Made by a program: the position numbers and the translations under genes. The notes under the pieces are model-generated. The model was not told the origin of the DNA, made no database searches, and saw only the letters and a program-made list of their open reading frames with translations. Of a stretch of 32,151 nt of DNA, positions 18,866-27,257 are shown piece after piece. Position 1 is the first letter of the stretch. Each line of letters opens with the position of its first letter. The DNA comes from an uncultured Clostridia bacterium (GTDB lineage: Bacteria; Bacillota; Clostridia; Oscillospirales; Oscillospiraceae): the NCBI GenBank assembly GCA_945948185.1, contig CAMFAL010000015.1:1-32151 (forward strand). The letters are read 5' to 3'.

Positions 18866-20113
18866 ATGACAGCATTACAGCAGCAGGGAAAGCTGGCAAA
18901 GGACGCCACCTACATTTTGGCCACTGCCGGGACGGCGAAGAAAAACGCCGCTCTGGCCGCCATCGCCGACATTTTGACAGAGCGTCAGGAAGAATGGCTC
19001 TCCGCCAACGCCGCTGACGTGGCCGCCGCCAAAGAGGCGGGCATGCGGCCCGCCATGCTGGACCGGCTGACCCTGAGCCGGGACCGCATTGCCGGCATTG
19101 TGGAGGGTGTGCGGCAGGTAGCCGCCCTGCCGGACCCCATTGGGCAGGTGACGAAGATGGAGACCCGCCCCAACGGCCTTATTATTGGCAGAAGGAGGGT
19201 CCCTCTGGGGGTCATCGCCATCATCTTCGAGGCCCGGCCCAACGTCACCGTAGATGCCGCGGCCTTGTGCCTGAAGAGCGGCAACGTGTGTATCCTCCGG
19301 GGCGGCAAGGAGGCCATTCGGTCCAACCGCACCGTGACAGAGCTCATGCGGGAAGCGTTGCTGTCCGTCGGTCTGCCCGAGGACTGCATCTCTCTGGTGC
19401 AGGACACCAGCCATGAGACAGCAAACGAACTGATGCACCTGGACGGTTATGTGGATGTGCTGATTCCCCGGGGCGGTGCGGGCCTGATTCGGGCGGTGGC
19501 CAAGGAGGCCAGCGTGCCGGTCATCCGCACCGGAGAGGGCGTGTGCCACATCTATGTGGATGATGAGGCAGACCTGGATATGGCCGCCAAGATTCTGTTC
19601 AACGCCAAGTGCTCCCGTCCCTCCGTATGCAACGCCGTGGAGTGCGTGCTGGTACAGGAGGACATTGCCAGGGATTTCTGGCCCAAGGCCCTGCCCTTAC
19701 TGGACGAAAAGGGTATGGAGCTGCGGGCGGACGAAGCCGCTCTGAAGCTTCTGGGCACCCGGGCCCGTCCCGCCGCCGAAAGCGACTGGGACGCGGAGTA
19801 CGACGACTACATTCTGGCTGTGAGGACCGTGAAGGATATGGACGAAGCCATTGGTTTCATCAACGCCCACGGCACCGGCCACTCCGAAGCCATCATCACA
19901 AAGAATTATTTCAAGGCCCAGCACTTTCTGGACCAGGTGGACGCGGCGGCAGTGTATGTCAACGCCTCCACCCGGTTCACCGACGGCGGCGAGTTCGGTC
20001 TGGGAGCCGAGATCGGCATCTCCACCCAGAAAATACACGCCCGGGGACCCATGGGACTGGAGGAGCTGACTTCCTGCAAGTATGTCATCTACGGTGAGGG
20101 GCAGGTGCGGTAA
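18866..20113 (+). CDS. proA: Glutamate-5-semialdehyde dehydrogenase
   Basis: MTALQQQGKLAKDATY..., RVPLGVIAIIFEARPNVTVDAAALCLKSGN, NAKCSRPSVCNAVE; ATG 18866 with AAGGAGG RBS. Confidence 0.97.
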   Translation: MTALQQQGKLAKDATYILATAGTAKKNAALAAIADILTERQEEWLSANAADVAAAKEAGMRPAMLDRLTLSRDRIAGIVEGVRQVAALPDPIGQVTKMETRPNGLIIGRRRVPLGVIAIIFEARPNVTVDAAALCLKSGNVCILRGGKEAIRSNRTVTELMREALLSVGLPEDCISLVQDTSHETANELMHLDGYVDVLIPRGGAGLIRAVAKEASVPVIRTGEGVCHIYVDDEADLDMAAKILFNAKCSRPSVCNAVECVLVQEDIARDFWPKALPLLDEKGMELRADEAALKLLGTRARPAAESDWDAEYDDYILAVRTVKDMDEAIGFINAHGTGHSEAIITKNYFKAQHFLDQVDAAAVYVNASTRFTDGGEFGLGAEIGISTQKIHARGPMGLEELTSCKYVIYGEGQVR

Positions 20114-20172
20114 ATCCCCCCTGACTGGGGAACCACTCGTCCCGTTTCCATACAGAGAAAGGATGTGCAACT

Positions 20173-20970
20173 ATGGCAACTTTAGGTTTTATCGGCACCG
20201 GCAACATGGGCGGTGCCCTGGCCCGGGCGGCCTGCAAGAGTGTCCCCAGTGACCAGGTATTTCTGTCCAACCGGACAGTTGAAAAAGCGAAGGCACTGGC
20301 AGAGGAGCTGGGCTGCCGCGTAACGGACAACTTCGCCATTGCGGAGAGTGCCGACTTCATCTTCCTGGGGGTCAAACCCCAGTACATGGCGGAGGTCATG
20401 GCAGACATTACGCCCATTCTGGAAAAACGCGAGAGCCGCTTCATCCTGGTGTCCATGGCGGCTGGCCTGACCATTCCCCGTATCCGGGAACTGTCCGGCA
20501 ATGACTATCCTGTTATTCGCATCATGCCTAACACCCCCGCCGCCATCGGCGAAGGCATGGTATTCTACGACTGCAGTGAAAACATCACCAAACCGGAGGA
20601 AAAAATCTTCCTGGAGTCCCTGGCTGGGGCCGGACGGCTGGCACCTCTGGCGGACCGTCTGATGGATGCCGGCAGCGCCGTGGCAGGCTGCGGCCCCGCC
20701 TTCGCGGACCTGTTCCTGGAGGCGCTTGCGGACGGCGGCGTGGCCTGCGGCCTGCCCCGGGCTCTGGCGCTGGAAAGCGCCGCCCAGATGATGATCGGCA
20801 CGGCGAAGCTGATGCTGGAGACCGGCAAGCACCCCGGCCAGTTGAAGGACGAGGTCTGCTCCCCCGGCGGTGCCACCATTCAGGGCATCCGCGCTCTGGA
20901 GGAAGCGGGTTTCCGGGGCGCCGTCATGGATGCTGTCATCGCCGCCTGGGAGAAGAGTCAGGGCATGTAA
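20173..20970 (+). CDS. proC: Pyrroline-5-carboxylate reductase
   Basis: 265 aa; GFIGTGNMGGALARA, GVKPQYMAEVM, IRIMPNTPAAIGEG, CSPGGATIQGIRALEE. Confidence 0.97.
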   Translation: MATLGFIGTGNMGGALARAACKSVPSDQVFLSNRTVEKAKALAEELGCRVTDNFAIAESADFIFLGVKPQYMAEVMADITPILEKRESRFILVSMAAGLTIPRIRELSGNDYPVIRIMPNTPAAIGEGMVFYDCSENITKPEEKIFLESLAGAGRLAPLADRLMDAGSAVAGCGPAFADLFLEALADGGVACGLPRALALESAAQMMIGTAKLMLETGKHPGQLKDEVCSPGGATIQGIRALEEAGFRGAVMDAVIAAWEKSQGM

Positions 20971-21061
20971 CCTTTGCGAAAAAAGAGGCTCGGCGCAATC
21001 GTGAAGGCATATGACATAATTGGCCATATGGCTCAAAAAGCCGCTATCTGAATACACATAA

Positions 21062-21103
21062 GAACGCCCGAAAGTCTTTGAACTTCCCCGGGCGTTCCTT
21101 TTT
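21062..21103 (+). terminator. Terminator after proBAC
   Basis: GAACGCCCG...CGGGCGTTC with CCTTTTT. Confidence 0.75.
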
Positions 21104-21111
21104 GCAGATGA

Positions 21112-21139
21112 TTGAATTTTCGCACATTTCTGGTACACT
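21112..21139 (+). promoter_or_regulatory. Promoter of AT-rich HEAT-like gene (TTGAAT-N16-TACACT)
   Basis: TTGAAT TTTCGCACATTTCTGG TACACT; RBS AGAGGA further downstream. Confidence 0.6.
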
Positions 21140-21189
21140 TTACTTGGTAAAAGAACACGATGAATTGAAATTTGTAGAGGACAAAAAAG

Positions 21190-21630
21190 ATGAATATTAT
21201 AGAAAGTCTGCAAAGTAAAAATGATAAAGAATCATATCAACTGCTGCTTCAGCTTGAAATGCAAGCGTCTAAATCCAACGTGTTATACGGTTATTTTGAC
21301 GAGTTTATTGCACTGCTAAATCATAAAAAGTCGCTTGTAAGAACAAGAGGCTTTAGACTGGTATGTTCGCAAGCGCAATGGGACACGGAGAACAAGCTTG
21401 AAAAAAACTTAGATATATTACTGTGCATGCTTGATGATGAAAAGCCCACAGCAGTAAGACAATGTTTAGCAGCGCTCCATACAGTTATCCTCTATAAACC
21501 TGATTTATCGGAGAAAATCGAAGTCAAATTAAATACCATGGATTTATCGAAATACAAGGACAGTATGATTTCATTGATTAAAAGGGATATGGAAGAATTG
21601 CGAAAACATTGTTGTGATTCAAGATTGTAA
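21190..21630 (+). CDS. Small helical HEAT-like protein (often labelled SufBD protein)
   Basis: 146 aa; YFDEFIALLNHKKSLVRTRGFRLVCSQAQWD, MLDDEKPTAVRQCLAALHTVILYKPDL; AT-rich codon usage unlike neighbours. Confidence 0.8.
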   Translation: MNIIESLQSKNDKESYQLLLQLEMQASKSNVLYGYFDEFIALLNHKKSLVRTRGFRLVCSQAQWDTENKLEKNLDILLCMLDDEKPTAVRQCLAALHTVILYKPDLSEKIEVKLNTMDLSKYKDSMISLIKRDMEELRKHCCDSRL

Positions 21631-21875
21631 CTTTCTATTTATCGGGCCGATGCGAAACGCCTCCGAAACGAAATGGCGCACTTCTGTACTTTCCTAACGG
21701 GAGTATCGTGCCTCATGCTCTGTCTGCAGAAGAAAACTGCCTGCAGAGAATGTTGCGTTGCTTTGTTCCGTCAAGGTGACCGCCCACTTGCGCCGCTAAA
21801 GCGGCTATCTCCTGTGGACATGCCGCCCTCAACCGGGTTTAACAAGTGTTTGCGGCCGGTGAATTGGCAAAAAGG

Positions 21876-21916
21876 ACAGTCCTCTTGCAATACTGCAAGA
21901 GGACTGTTTCTGTTTT
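21876..21916 (+). terminator. Strong terminator-like hairpin
   Basis: ACAGTCCTCTTGCA-ATAC-TGCAAGAGGACTGT followed by TTCTGTTTT. Confidence 0.8.
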
Positions 21917-22052
21917 ACAGACACCCGCCTAATGCGCCGAGTCTCCTTTCAGCTTATCAAAAAATCTTTCCGAACTTGACGCGTTCTGAAAAACGGCCGG
22001 TTAAAGACGGATAGCCCAGGCCTCACTTTTACCGCCGCGAGGGCTATCTGTG

Positions 22053-23405
22053 TCAGACCAGGCCCCGGATCAGGATCACCAGGATCAAAACAGGCAGAAC
22101 GAACTGGAAGAAAGGCTTCAGCTTCCGGGACATACGGATGCCGGTGCCGGTGTTGGCCTCCTCCAGATACTTGTCGAAGCCCCATCCGCACCGGGTGACG
22201 CAGAACAGCAGGAACACCAGGGAGCCGCCCGGCAGGATCAGGTTGGACACCAGGAAGTCCTCGGTATCCATGATACCCATTCCCCGGAACAGAGTCACAC
22301 CGCTCCAGACGTTGTGGCCCAGGACGCAGGGGATCCCCGCCACCAGCAGAAGCAGGCCGTTCAGCAGGGCAGACTTTTTCCGACTCCAGCCAAAGTTGTC
22401 GCAGCAGGAAGCCAGCAGGTTCTCAAAGACGGCCGTGACGGTGGAAAAGCTGGCAAAGGTCATAAACAGGAAGAACAGGGCGCCCCAGAGGCGGCCACCG
22501 GTCATGTTGGCAAAGATGTTGGGCAGCGTCTCGAAAATCAGAGGCGGCCCCGCGTTGGGCTCCACACCGAAGCTGAAGCAGGCGGGAAAGATAATGAGGC
22601 CGGCCATCAGGGCCACGAAGGTATCCAGCAGGCAGATACGGATGGACTCACTGGTGAGGGTGTTGTCCTTGCTCATGTAGCTGCCGAAAATCTGCATACC
22701 GGCCATGCCCAGGCTCAGGGTGAAGAAGGCCTGGTTCATGGCAGCCACAATGACGTTGGAAAGGCCGCTCTCCATGGCCCGGCCAAAGTCGGGCAGAAGA
22801 TAAAACTTCACGCCCTCCAGAGCCCCCTCCAGGGTCAGACTGTGGACGGCCAGTACCACGATCAGGCCCAGCAGGCCCAGCATCATGACCTTGGTGATGC
22901 GCTCCAGGCCGTTCTGCAGGCCCATGCTGCACACCAGCACACCCAGCACCAGGCTCAGGGCCATCCAACCCAGCAGTTCCAGGGGAGAGGCCAGCATGGC
23001 GGAAAAGACACCGCTGATGGCAGTGCTGTCAAGGCCTGCAAAGGTGCCGGCCAGGAACTTAAAGAAATAGCCGAACATCCAGCCGCAGACAGTTGTGTAA
23101 TACATCAGCAGGATGTAGTTACCTGCAATGGCCACCCAACCGTGAATGTGCCACTTGCTGCCCTTGGGCTCCAGGGTGTGGAAGGCCTGGATCACACTTT
23201 TGCGGCTGGCCCGGCCCACCGCCAGTTCCATGGTCAGGATGGGCACACCCATGATGGTCAGGAACAGAAGATAGAACAGCACGAACACACCGCCGCCATT
23301 CTGTCCGGTAACGTATGGAAATTTCCAGACATTGCCGATACCGATGGCACAGCCGGCGCTCACCAGCAGGAATCCCAAGCGGGATTGGAAGCTCTCTCGT
23401 TTCAT
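22053..23405 (-). CDS. Neurotransmitter:sodium symporter (NSS/SNF) family transporter
   Basis: 450 aa; LGFLLVSAGCAIGIGNVWKFPYVTGQNGGGVFVLFYLLFL, TM-rich. Confidence 0.96.
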   Translation of the reverse strand: MKRESFQSRLGFLLVSAGCAIGIGNVWKFPYVTGQNGGGVFVLFYLLFLTIMGVPILTMELAVGRASRKSVIQAFHTLEPKGSKWHIHGWVAIAGNYILLMYYTTVCGWMFGYFFKFLAGTFAGLDSTAISGVFSAMLASPLELLGWMALSLVLGVLVCSMGLQNGLERITKVMMLGLLGLIVVLAVHSLTLEGALEGVKFYLLPDFGRAMESGLSNVIVAAMNQAFFTLSLGMAGMQIFGSYMSKDNTLTSESIRICLLDTFVALMAGLIIFPACFSFGVEPNAGPPLIFETLPNIFANMTGGRLWGALFFLFMTFASFSTVTAVFENLLASCCDNFGWSRKKSALLNGLLLLVAGIPCVLGHNVWSGVTLFRGMGIMDTEDFLVSNLILPGGSLVFLLFCVTRCGWGFDKYLEEANTGTGIRMSRKLKPFFQFVLPVLILVILIRGLV

Positions 23406-23450
23406 GGGAGGAATCTCCTTTTTCTCGTGACGTTTTGAACCGCGGATGGC

Positions 23451-23478
23451 AAAAAGAGAAGGGGGGTAAACCCTCCTC
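23451..23478 (-). terminator. Terminator-like hairpin inside the NSS transporter 5' leader
   Basis: Minus strand GAGGAGGG-TTTACCC-CCCTTCTC followed by TTTTT, between promoter and start codon. Confidence 0.6.
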
Positions 23479-23503
23479 CACGGTCCTCTTTGACGGCACT
23501 ATT

Positions 23504-23532
23504 AGTTTAAGCCTTTAAAGCAGTTCTGTCAA
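23504..23532 (-). promoter_or_regulatory. Promoter of NSS transporter (TTGACA-N17-TAAACT)
   Basis: Minus strand TTGACA GAACTGCTTTAAAGGCT TAAACT. Confidence 0.78.
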
Positions 23533-23584
23533 GGAAAGAATGTATGCGTCGTGCCGCCGGCCAGCCAGGGCCCTGTGCGCAAAA

Positions 23585-23608
23585 CAGGCACCGGATATCC
23601 GGTGCCTG
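23585..23608 (-). terminator. Terminator of DUF4330 gene, perfect 24-bp palindrome
   Basis: CAGGCACCGGATATCCGGTGCCTG, minus strand followed by TTTT. Confidence 0.75.
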
Positions 23609-23619
23609 CACGCTTGTCC

Positions 23620-24108
23620 TTATTCGCCCCAGACCACATCCACGATGGTGCAGTTAGAGAACTCGATGAATTCACTCTTGAGAATGTAGTCCGTCTTGCC
23701 GATGCGGACCTCCTGCTCGCCCACCTTGGTGGTCATGACCTCAGCGGTAGGGGTCTCCGTCTCCGCCGTAAACAGCAGGGTCACATGGTTGGGATCCTCT
23801 ACCCAGTTTCCGCCGGCGTCCAGCACATAGTAGGGCTCCTGCTCCACCGCTACGATCTCGCCGCCTACCAGGGCGCCGGAGGCCATCAGCGGAGAGGGCA
23901 TGTGGGCCTGACAGTTGTCATACAGCTCCGCAGCCACGCCTTCCACCCTCACGGTGTAGGTGACCTTCGTCATCTCCCGCTCGGCGGTGACGGTATCATC
24001 CCGGCCCAGCAGCTTATATGCCGCGAACACAACCACCGCCAGGATCAGCACCACAGCAATGATATCCACGATATTGAACTTTCCAATGCGCTTTGCTTTC
24101 TGTTCCAT
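23620..24108 (-). CDS. DUF4330-like single-pass membrane protein
   Basis: 162 aa; FNIVDIIAVVLILAVVVFAAYKLLG followed by extracytoplasmic beta-rich domain. Confidence 0.75.
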   Translation of the reverse strand: MEQKAKRIGKFNIVDIIAVVLILAVVVFAAYKLLGRDDTVTAEREMTKVTYTVRVEGVAAELYDNCQAHMPSPLMASGALVGGEIVAVEQEPYYVLDAGGNWVEDPNHVTLLFTAETETPTAEVMTTKVGEQEVRIGKTDYILKSEFIEFSNCTIVDVVWGE

Positions 24109-24199
24109 ACATTCCTCCTATGGACATTATCTGCGGAATATTGTATACTATTTTTTACAATTTCTCAAGACCATTTTCTCGAAAAGCGAGGTCTTTCCC

Positions 24200-26425
24200 A
24201 TGAAAGTCATCCATTTGATCAGCGGCGGTGACTCCGGCGGCGCCAAGACCCACGTGCTGAGCCTGCTGCAGAACCTGAACAAGACCATCACTGCCCAGTT
24301 GGTGTGCTTCCGGGACGGTCCCTTTGCCGAGGAGGCCCGGGCACTGGACATCCCCACGGAAATCATGGGCGGCAACAACATTCCCCGCCTGCGGCGCCAG
24401 CTGAGCGCCTATATCAAAGAGAGCGGCTATCAGCTCATTCACTGCCATGGCTCCCGAGCCAACATGGTAGGCGCCCTGCTGCGGTCCTCCACCGGACTGC
24501 CGGTAGTCTCCACCGTCCACAGCGACTATAAGCTGGACTACATGGGCCGCCCCCTCAGCCGCCTGACCTTCGGCACCATCAACGCCTGGGCCCTACGACG
24601 CCTGGACTACCGCATCGGCGTATCCGACGCCATGGTGGACCTGCTGATTGACCGGGGATTTGCTCCCGACCGCTTCTACACCATCTACAACGGTATCGAC
24701 TTCACCCCAGCCTCCATTCAGGGGGACCGGCTGGCATATCTGTGCTCTCTGGGGGCCGACGTGGACGAAAACAGCGTGGTGGTGGGCATTGCCGCCCGGC
24801 TGAACCCCGTCAAGGACATGTCCACCCTGGTGCGGGGTTTCGCGGCAGGGTATCAGAAATGTCCCCGGCTGCGGCTGGTGATTGCCGGTGACGGCGAGGA
24901 GCGCCAGAAGCTGGAGAGCCTCGCCAAAGAGTTGGGCGTGGAAAAGCAGGTGACTTTTGCCGGGTGGATCAGCGGCGGCATGGACCGCTTCTACTCCGCT
25001 CTGGACATCAACGCCCTGACCTCCCTGTCCGAGACCTTCCCCTACGCCCTGACGGAGGGCGCCCGGTTCCATCTGGCCACCGTGGCCACCGCCGTGGGCG
25101 GCATCCCTTACCTCATTGACACCGGCGTTAACGGCTATCTCTTCCAGCCGGGAGACTGGGAAGCCCTGGGAGAGCATCTGGCCGCCATGGGCAATGATGA
25201 CGCTCTGCGGAAGTCCCTGGGCGAGAAGCTGTACGAAAAGGCGTCCACCCAGTTCTCCATTCAAAAAACCGTGGATACCCAGCTGCACATCTATGAGGAA
25301 ATTCTCCGCCGCCACGCCCGGCCCAAGCACAACCGGGACGGCGTGGTGATCTGCGGCGCTTATGGCCGGGGCAACGCCGGAGATGACGCCATCCTGGAGG
25401 CCATTCTTCAGGAGATGCGGTCCATCGACCCGGACATGCCTGTGACAGTGCTCAGCAAGGACCCCAAGAGCACCCGCCTCACCTACCGGGTCCGGTCCGT
25501 AAGCCGGATGAATATTCCGGCATGGCGGTCGGCCATGAAGCAGGCAAAACTCTATATCAACGGCGGCGGCAGTCTGATTCAGGACGTGACCTCCCGGCGG
25601 TCTCTGTGGTTCTATCTCCACAATATCCGGGCCGCCAAGCAGGCGGGCTGCAAGGTGCAGATGTACGGCTGCGGCATCGGCCCCGTCACCCGGGAAAACC
25701 ACCGGAAGCTGGCCGCCAAGGTTCTGAACCAGTATGTGGATGTGATCACCTTGCGGGAGCCGGACTCTCTGGCGGAGCTGCGGGCCATGGGCGTCACCGT
25801 GCCGGAGACCGTCCTGACGGCGGACCCTGCTCTGACGCTGCACCGGGCTGTGGACGACGCCACCGACAGTGTTTTGCTGCGGGCGGGCATCCCCACGGAG
25901 GGGCGCTACCTCTGCTTCGCTCTGCGGAAGTGGAAGGGCTTTGAAGAAAAGGCCCCCCTGTTTGGACGGGCTGCCAGATACGCCTATGAGACCTACGGCC
26001 TGACGCCCGTGTTCGTGGCGGTGGAAAAGCACCAGGACCCCGGGGCCAATCAGCTGGCCGCCCGGGGGTTGGACATCCCCCACTACTTTCTGGACGACGC
26101 AGGCGGTGCGGGTACCATCATCGGCGCCCTCAGCCGCATGGAGGCGGTGGTGTCCATGCGGCTCCACGCCCTGATTTTCGCCGCTGGGCAGGGCATCCCT
26201 CTGGCGGGCGTGGTATACGACCCCAAGGTGTCTGCCTTCCTGCGGTATATCGGCCAGGACCTGTTCACGGATCTGGAAGTCCTGACGGAGGAAAATCTGC
26301 GGGCCATGATTGACCAGGCGGTGGCCCGGTCTGCCCATCCGGAGACCCAGGAGGCCGCCGTGAAACAGCTGCAGGAAATGGAGCAGAAAAACGTGGAAGT
26401 AGCCAGACGGCTGCTGGAAATGTGA
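24200..26425 (+). CDS. csaB: Fused GT4-type glycosyltransferase and CsaB polysaccharide pyruvyl transferase
   Basis: 741 aa from ATG 24200; N-terminus MKVIHLISGGDSGGAKTHVLSLL, VVGIAARLNPVKDMSTLVRGF; C-terminus VVICGAYGRGNAGDDAILEAIL, YINGGGSLIQDVTSRRSLWFYL, MYGCGIGPVTRENHRKL. Confidence 0.92.
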   Translation: MKVIHLISGGDSGGAKTHVLSLLQNLNKTITAQLVCFRDGPFAEEARALDIPTEIMGGNNIPRLRRQLSAYIKESGYQLIHCHGSRANMVGALLRSSTGLPVVSTVHSDYKLDYMGRPLSRLTFGTINAWALRRLDYRIGVSDAMVDLLIDRGFAPDRFYTIYNGIDFTPASIQGDRLAYLCSLGADVDENSVVVGIAARLNPVKDMSTLVRGFAAGYQKCPRLRLVIAGDGEERQKLESLAKELGVEKQVTFAGWISGGMDRFYSALDINALTSLSETFPYALTEGARFHLATVATAVGGIPYLIDTGVNGYLFQPGDWEALGEHLAAMGNDDALRKSLGEKLYEKASTQFSIQKTVDTQLHIYEEILRRHARPKHNRDGVVICGAYGRGNAGDDAILEAILQEMRSIDPDMPVTVLSKDPKSTRLTYRVRSVSRMNIPAWRSAMKQAKLYINGGGSLIQDVTSRRSLWFYLHNIRAAKQAGCKVQMYGCGIGPVTRENHRKLAAKVLNQYVDVITLREPDSLAELRAMGVTVPETVLTADPALTLHRAVDDATDSVLLRAGIPTEGRYLCFALRKWKGFEEKAPLFGRAARYAYETYGLTPVFVAVEKHQDPGANQLAARGLDIPHYFLDDAGGAGTIIGALSRMEAVVSMRLHALIFAAGQGIPLAGVVYDPKVSAFLRYIGQDLFTDLEVLTEENLRAMIDQAVARSAHPETQEAAVKQLQEMEQKNVEVARRLLEM

Positions 26426-26433
26426 TACGCGGA

Positions 26434-26462
26434 AAGCCCCGGGCGCATTGCGCCCGGGGCTT
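26434..26462. terminator. Bidirectional hairpin between csaB fusion and DUF421 gene
   Basis: AAGCCCCGGGCGC-ATT-GCGCCCGGGGCTT. Confidence 0.75.
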
Positions 26463-26489
26463 GATACGTCAGGCGGCGATACCCCCGTC

Positions 26490-27194
26490 CTACGGCTCCG
26501 CCGGCGGGTCCATGGGGAATACCGTCAGCTTCTCGCCACCGTCCCACAGGGCCAGCAGTACGGTTTTCTCGTCCTTGTAGCCCTGCCGCAGAAGGCTGCT
26601 CTGCACCCAGCTCTCCTCTTTTCCTGCCTGATGGATGTTATCCGCCAGCAGAATGCCGTCCATGACGAAGGGCACCTGGACCTGAGACTGCTTGGGATTG
26701 AGATTCAGGTCCGTGGGCGTGGCGGGACGGTCCGTCTCCTTGGGCAGGAAGCTGACCACGCCGTTGTGCTCCAGCACCGCCGACTGAAGCTGATTCAGGT
26801 CGAACCAGCCGCCGATGCGGCAGTAGGTCAGGAATTCGTTCAGGTCCAGCCGGGCTTTTTTCAGGTTTTCCCGGTAGATGACGCCGTTTTCCAGCAAAAC
26901 CATAGGCTTGCCCGTCACCATGGTCCGCACCTTGATGGATTTGTTGGTCAGCACCGAGATCAGCACGGCAATCAGGCCGTACAGGATCATGGCTGTCAGA
27001 GGCTTGGCAGGCTCCTCCAGCTCCGTAGCCAGTTCTGCCGCGATGGAGCCGATGGTAATGCCCACCACATAGTCGAACATGGTCATCTGAGACACCTGCT
27101 TGGTGCCCATCAGCTTCGCCAGCAAAAAGATCACCGCAATGGACAGCAGGGTGGTAAGGCTCGTCATACCGACCTGGTTCAGTATTTCTCCCAT
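26490..27194 (-). CDS. DUF421 (YetF-like) membrane protein
   Basis: MGEILNQVGMTSLTTLLSIAVIFLLAKLMGTKQVSQMTMFDYVVGITIGSIAAELATE; ATG 27194 with GGGAGG RBS. Confidence 0.92.
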   Translation of the reverse strand: MGEILNQVGMTSLTTLLSIAVIFLLAKLMGTKQVSQMTMFDYVVGITIGSIAAELATELEEPAKPLTAMILYGLIAVLISVLTNKSIKVRTMVTGKPMVLLENGVIYRENLKKARLDLNEFLTYCRIGGWFDLNQLQSAVLEHNGVVSFLPKETDRPATPTDLNLNPKQSQVQVPFVMDGILLADNIHQAGKEESWVQSSLLRQGYKDEKTVLLALWDGGEKLTVFPMDPPAEP

Positions 27195-27257
27195 AAAAAC
27201 CTCCCGGGGCAATGTCTGTTGCAGGCAGTTTGCCACGGGAGGGATGCTTTTATTCTC

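Noticed and set aside
21000-21060. CATATG/GCCATATGGC short palindromes after proC
   Set aside because: Too short and irregular to support a specific function
21673-22014. 113 aa ORF in the islet after the HEAT-like gene
   Set aside because: No clear RBS, reads through a terminator-like hairpin, no recognisable family; kept only as part of a possible remnant region
22050-23438. 462 aa plus-strand ORF opposite the NSS transporter
   Set aside because: Gln/His/Gly-rich antisense shadow of an obvious transporter gene
24593-26338. 581 aa minus-strand ORF opposite GT4-CsaB
   Set aside because: Antisense shadow ORF; the + strand has the recognised domains
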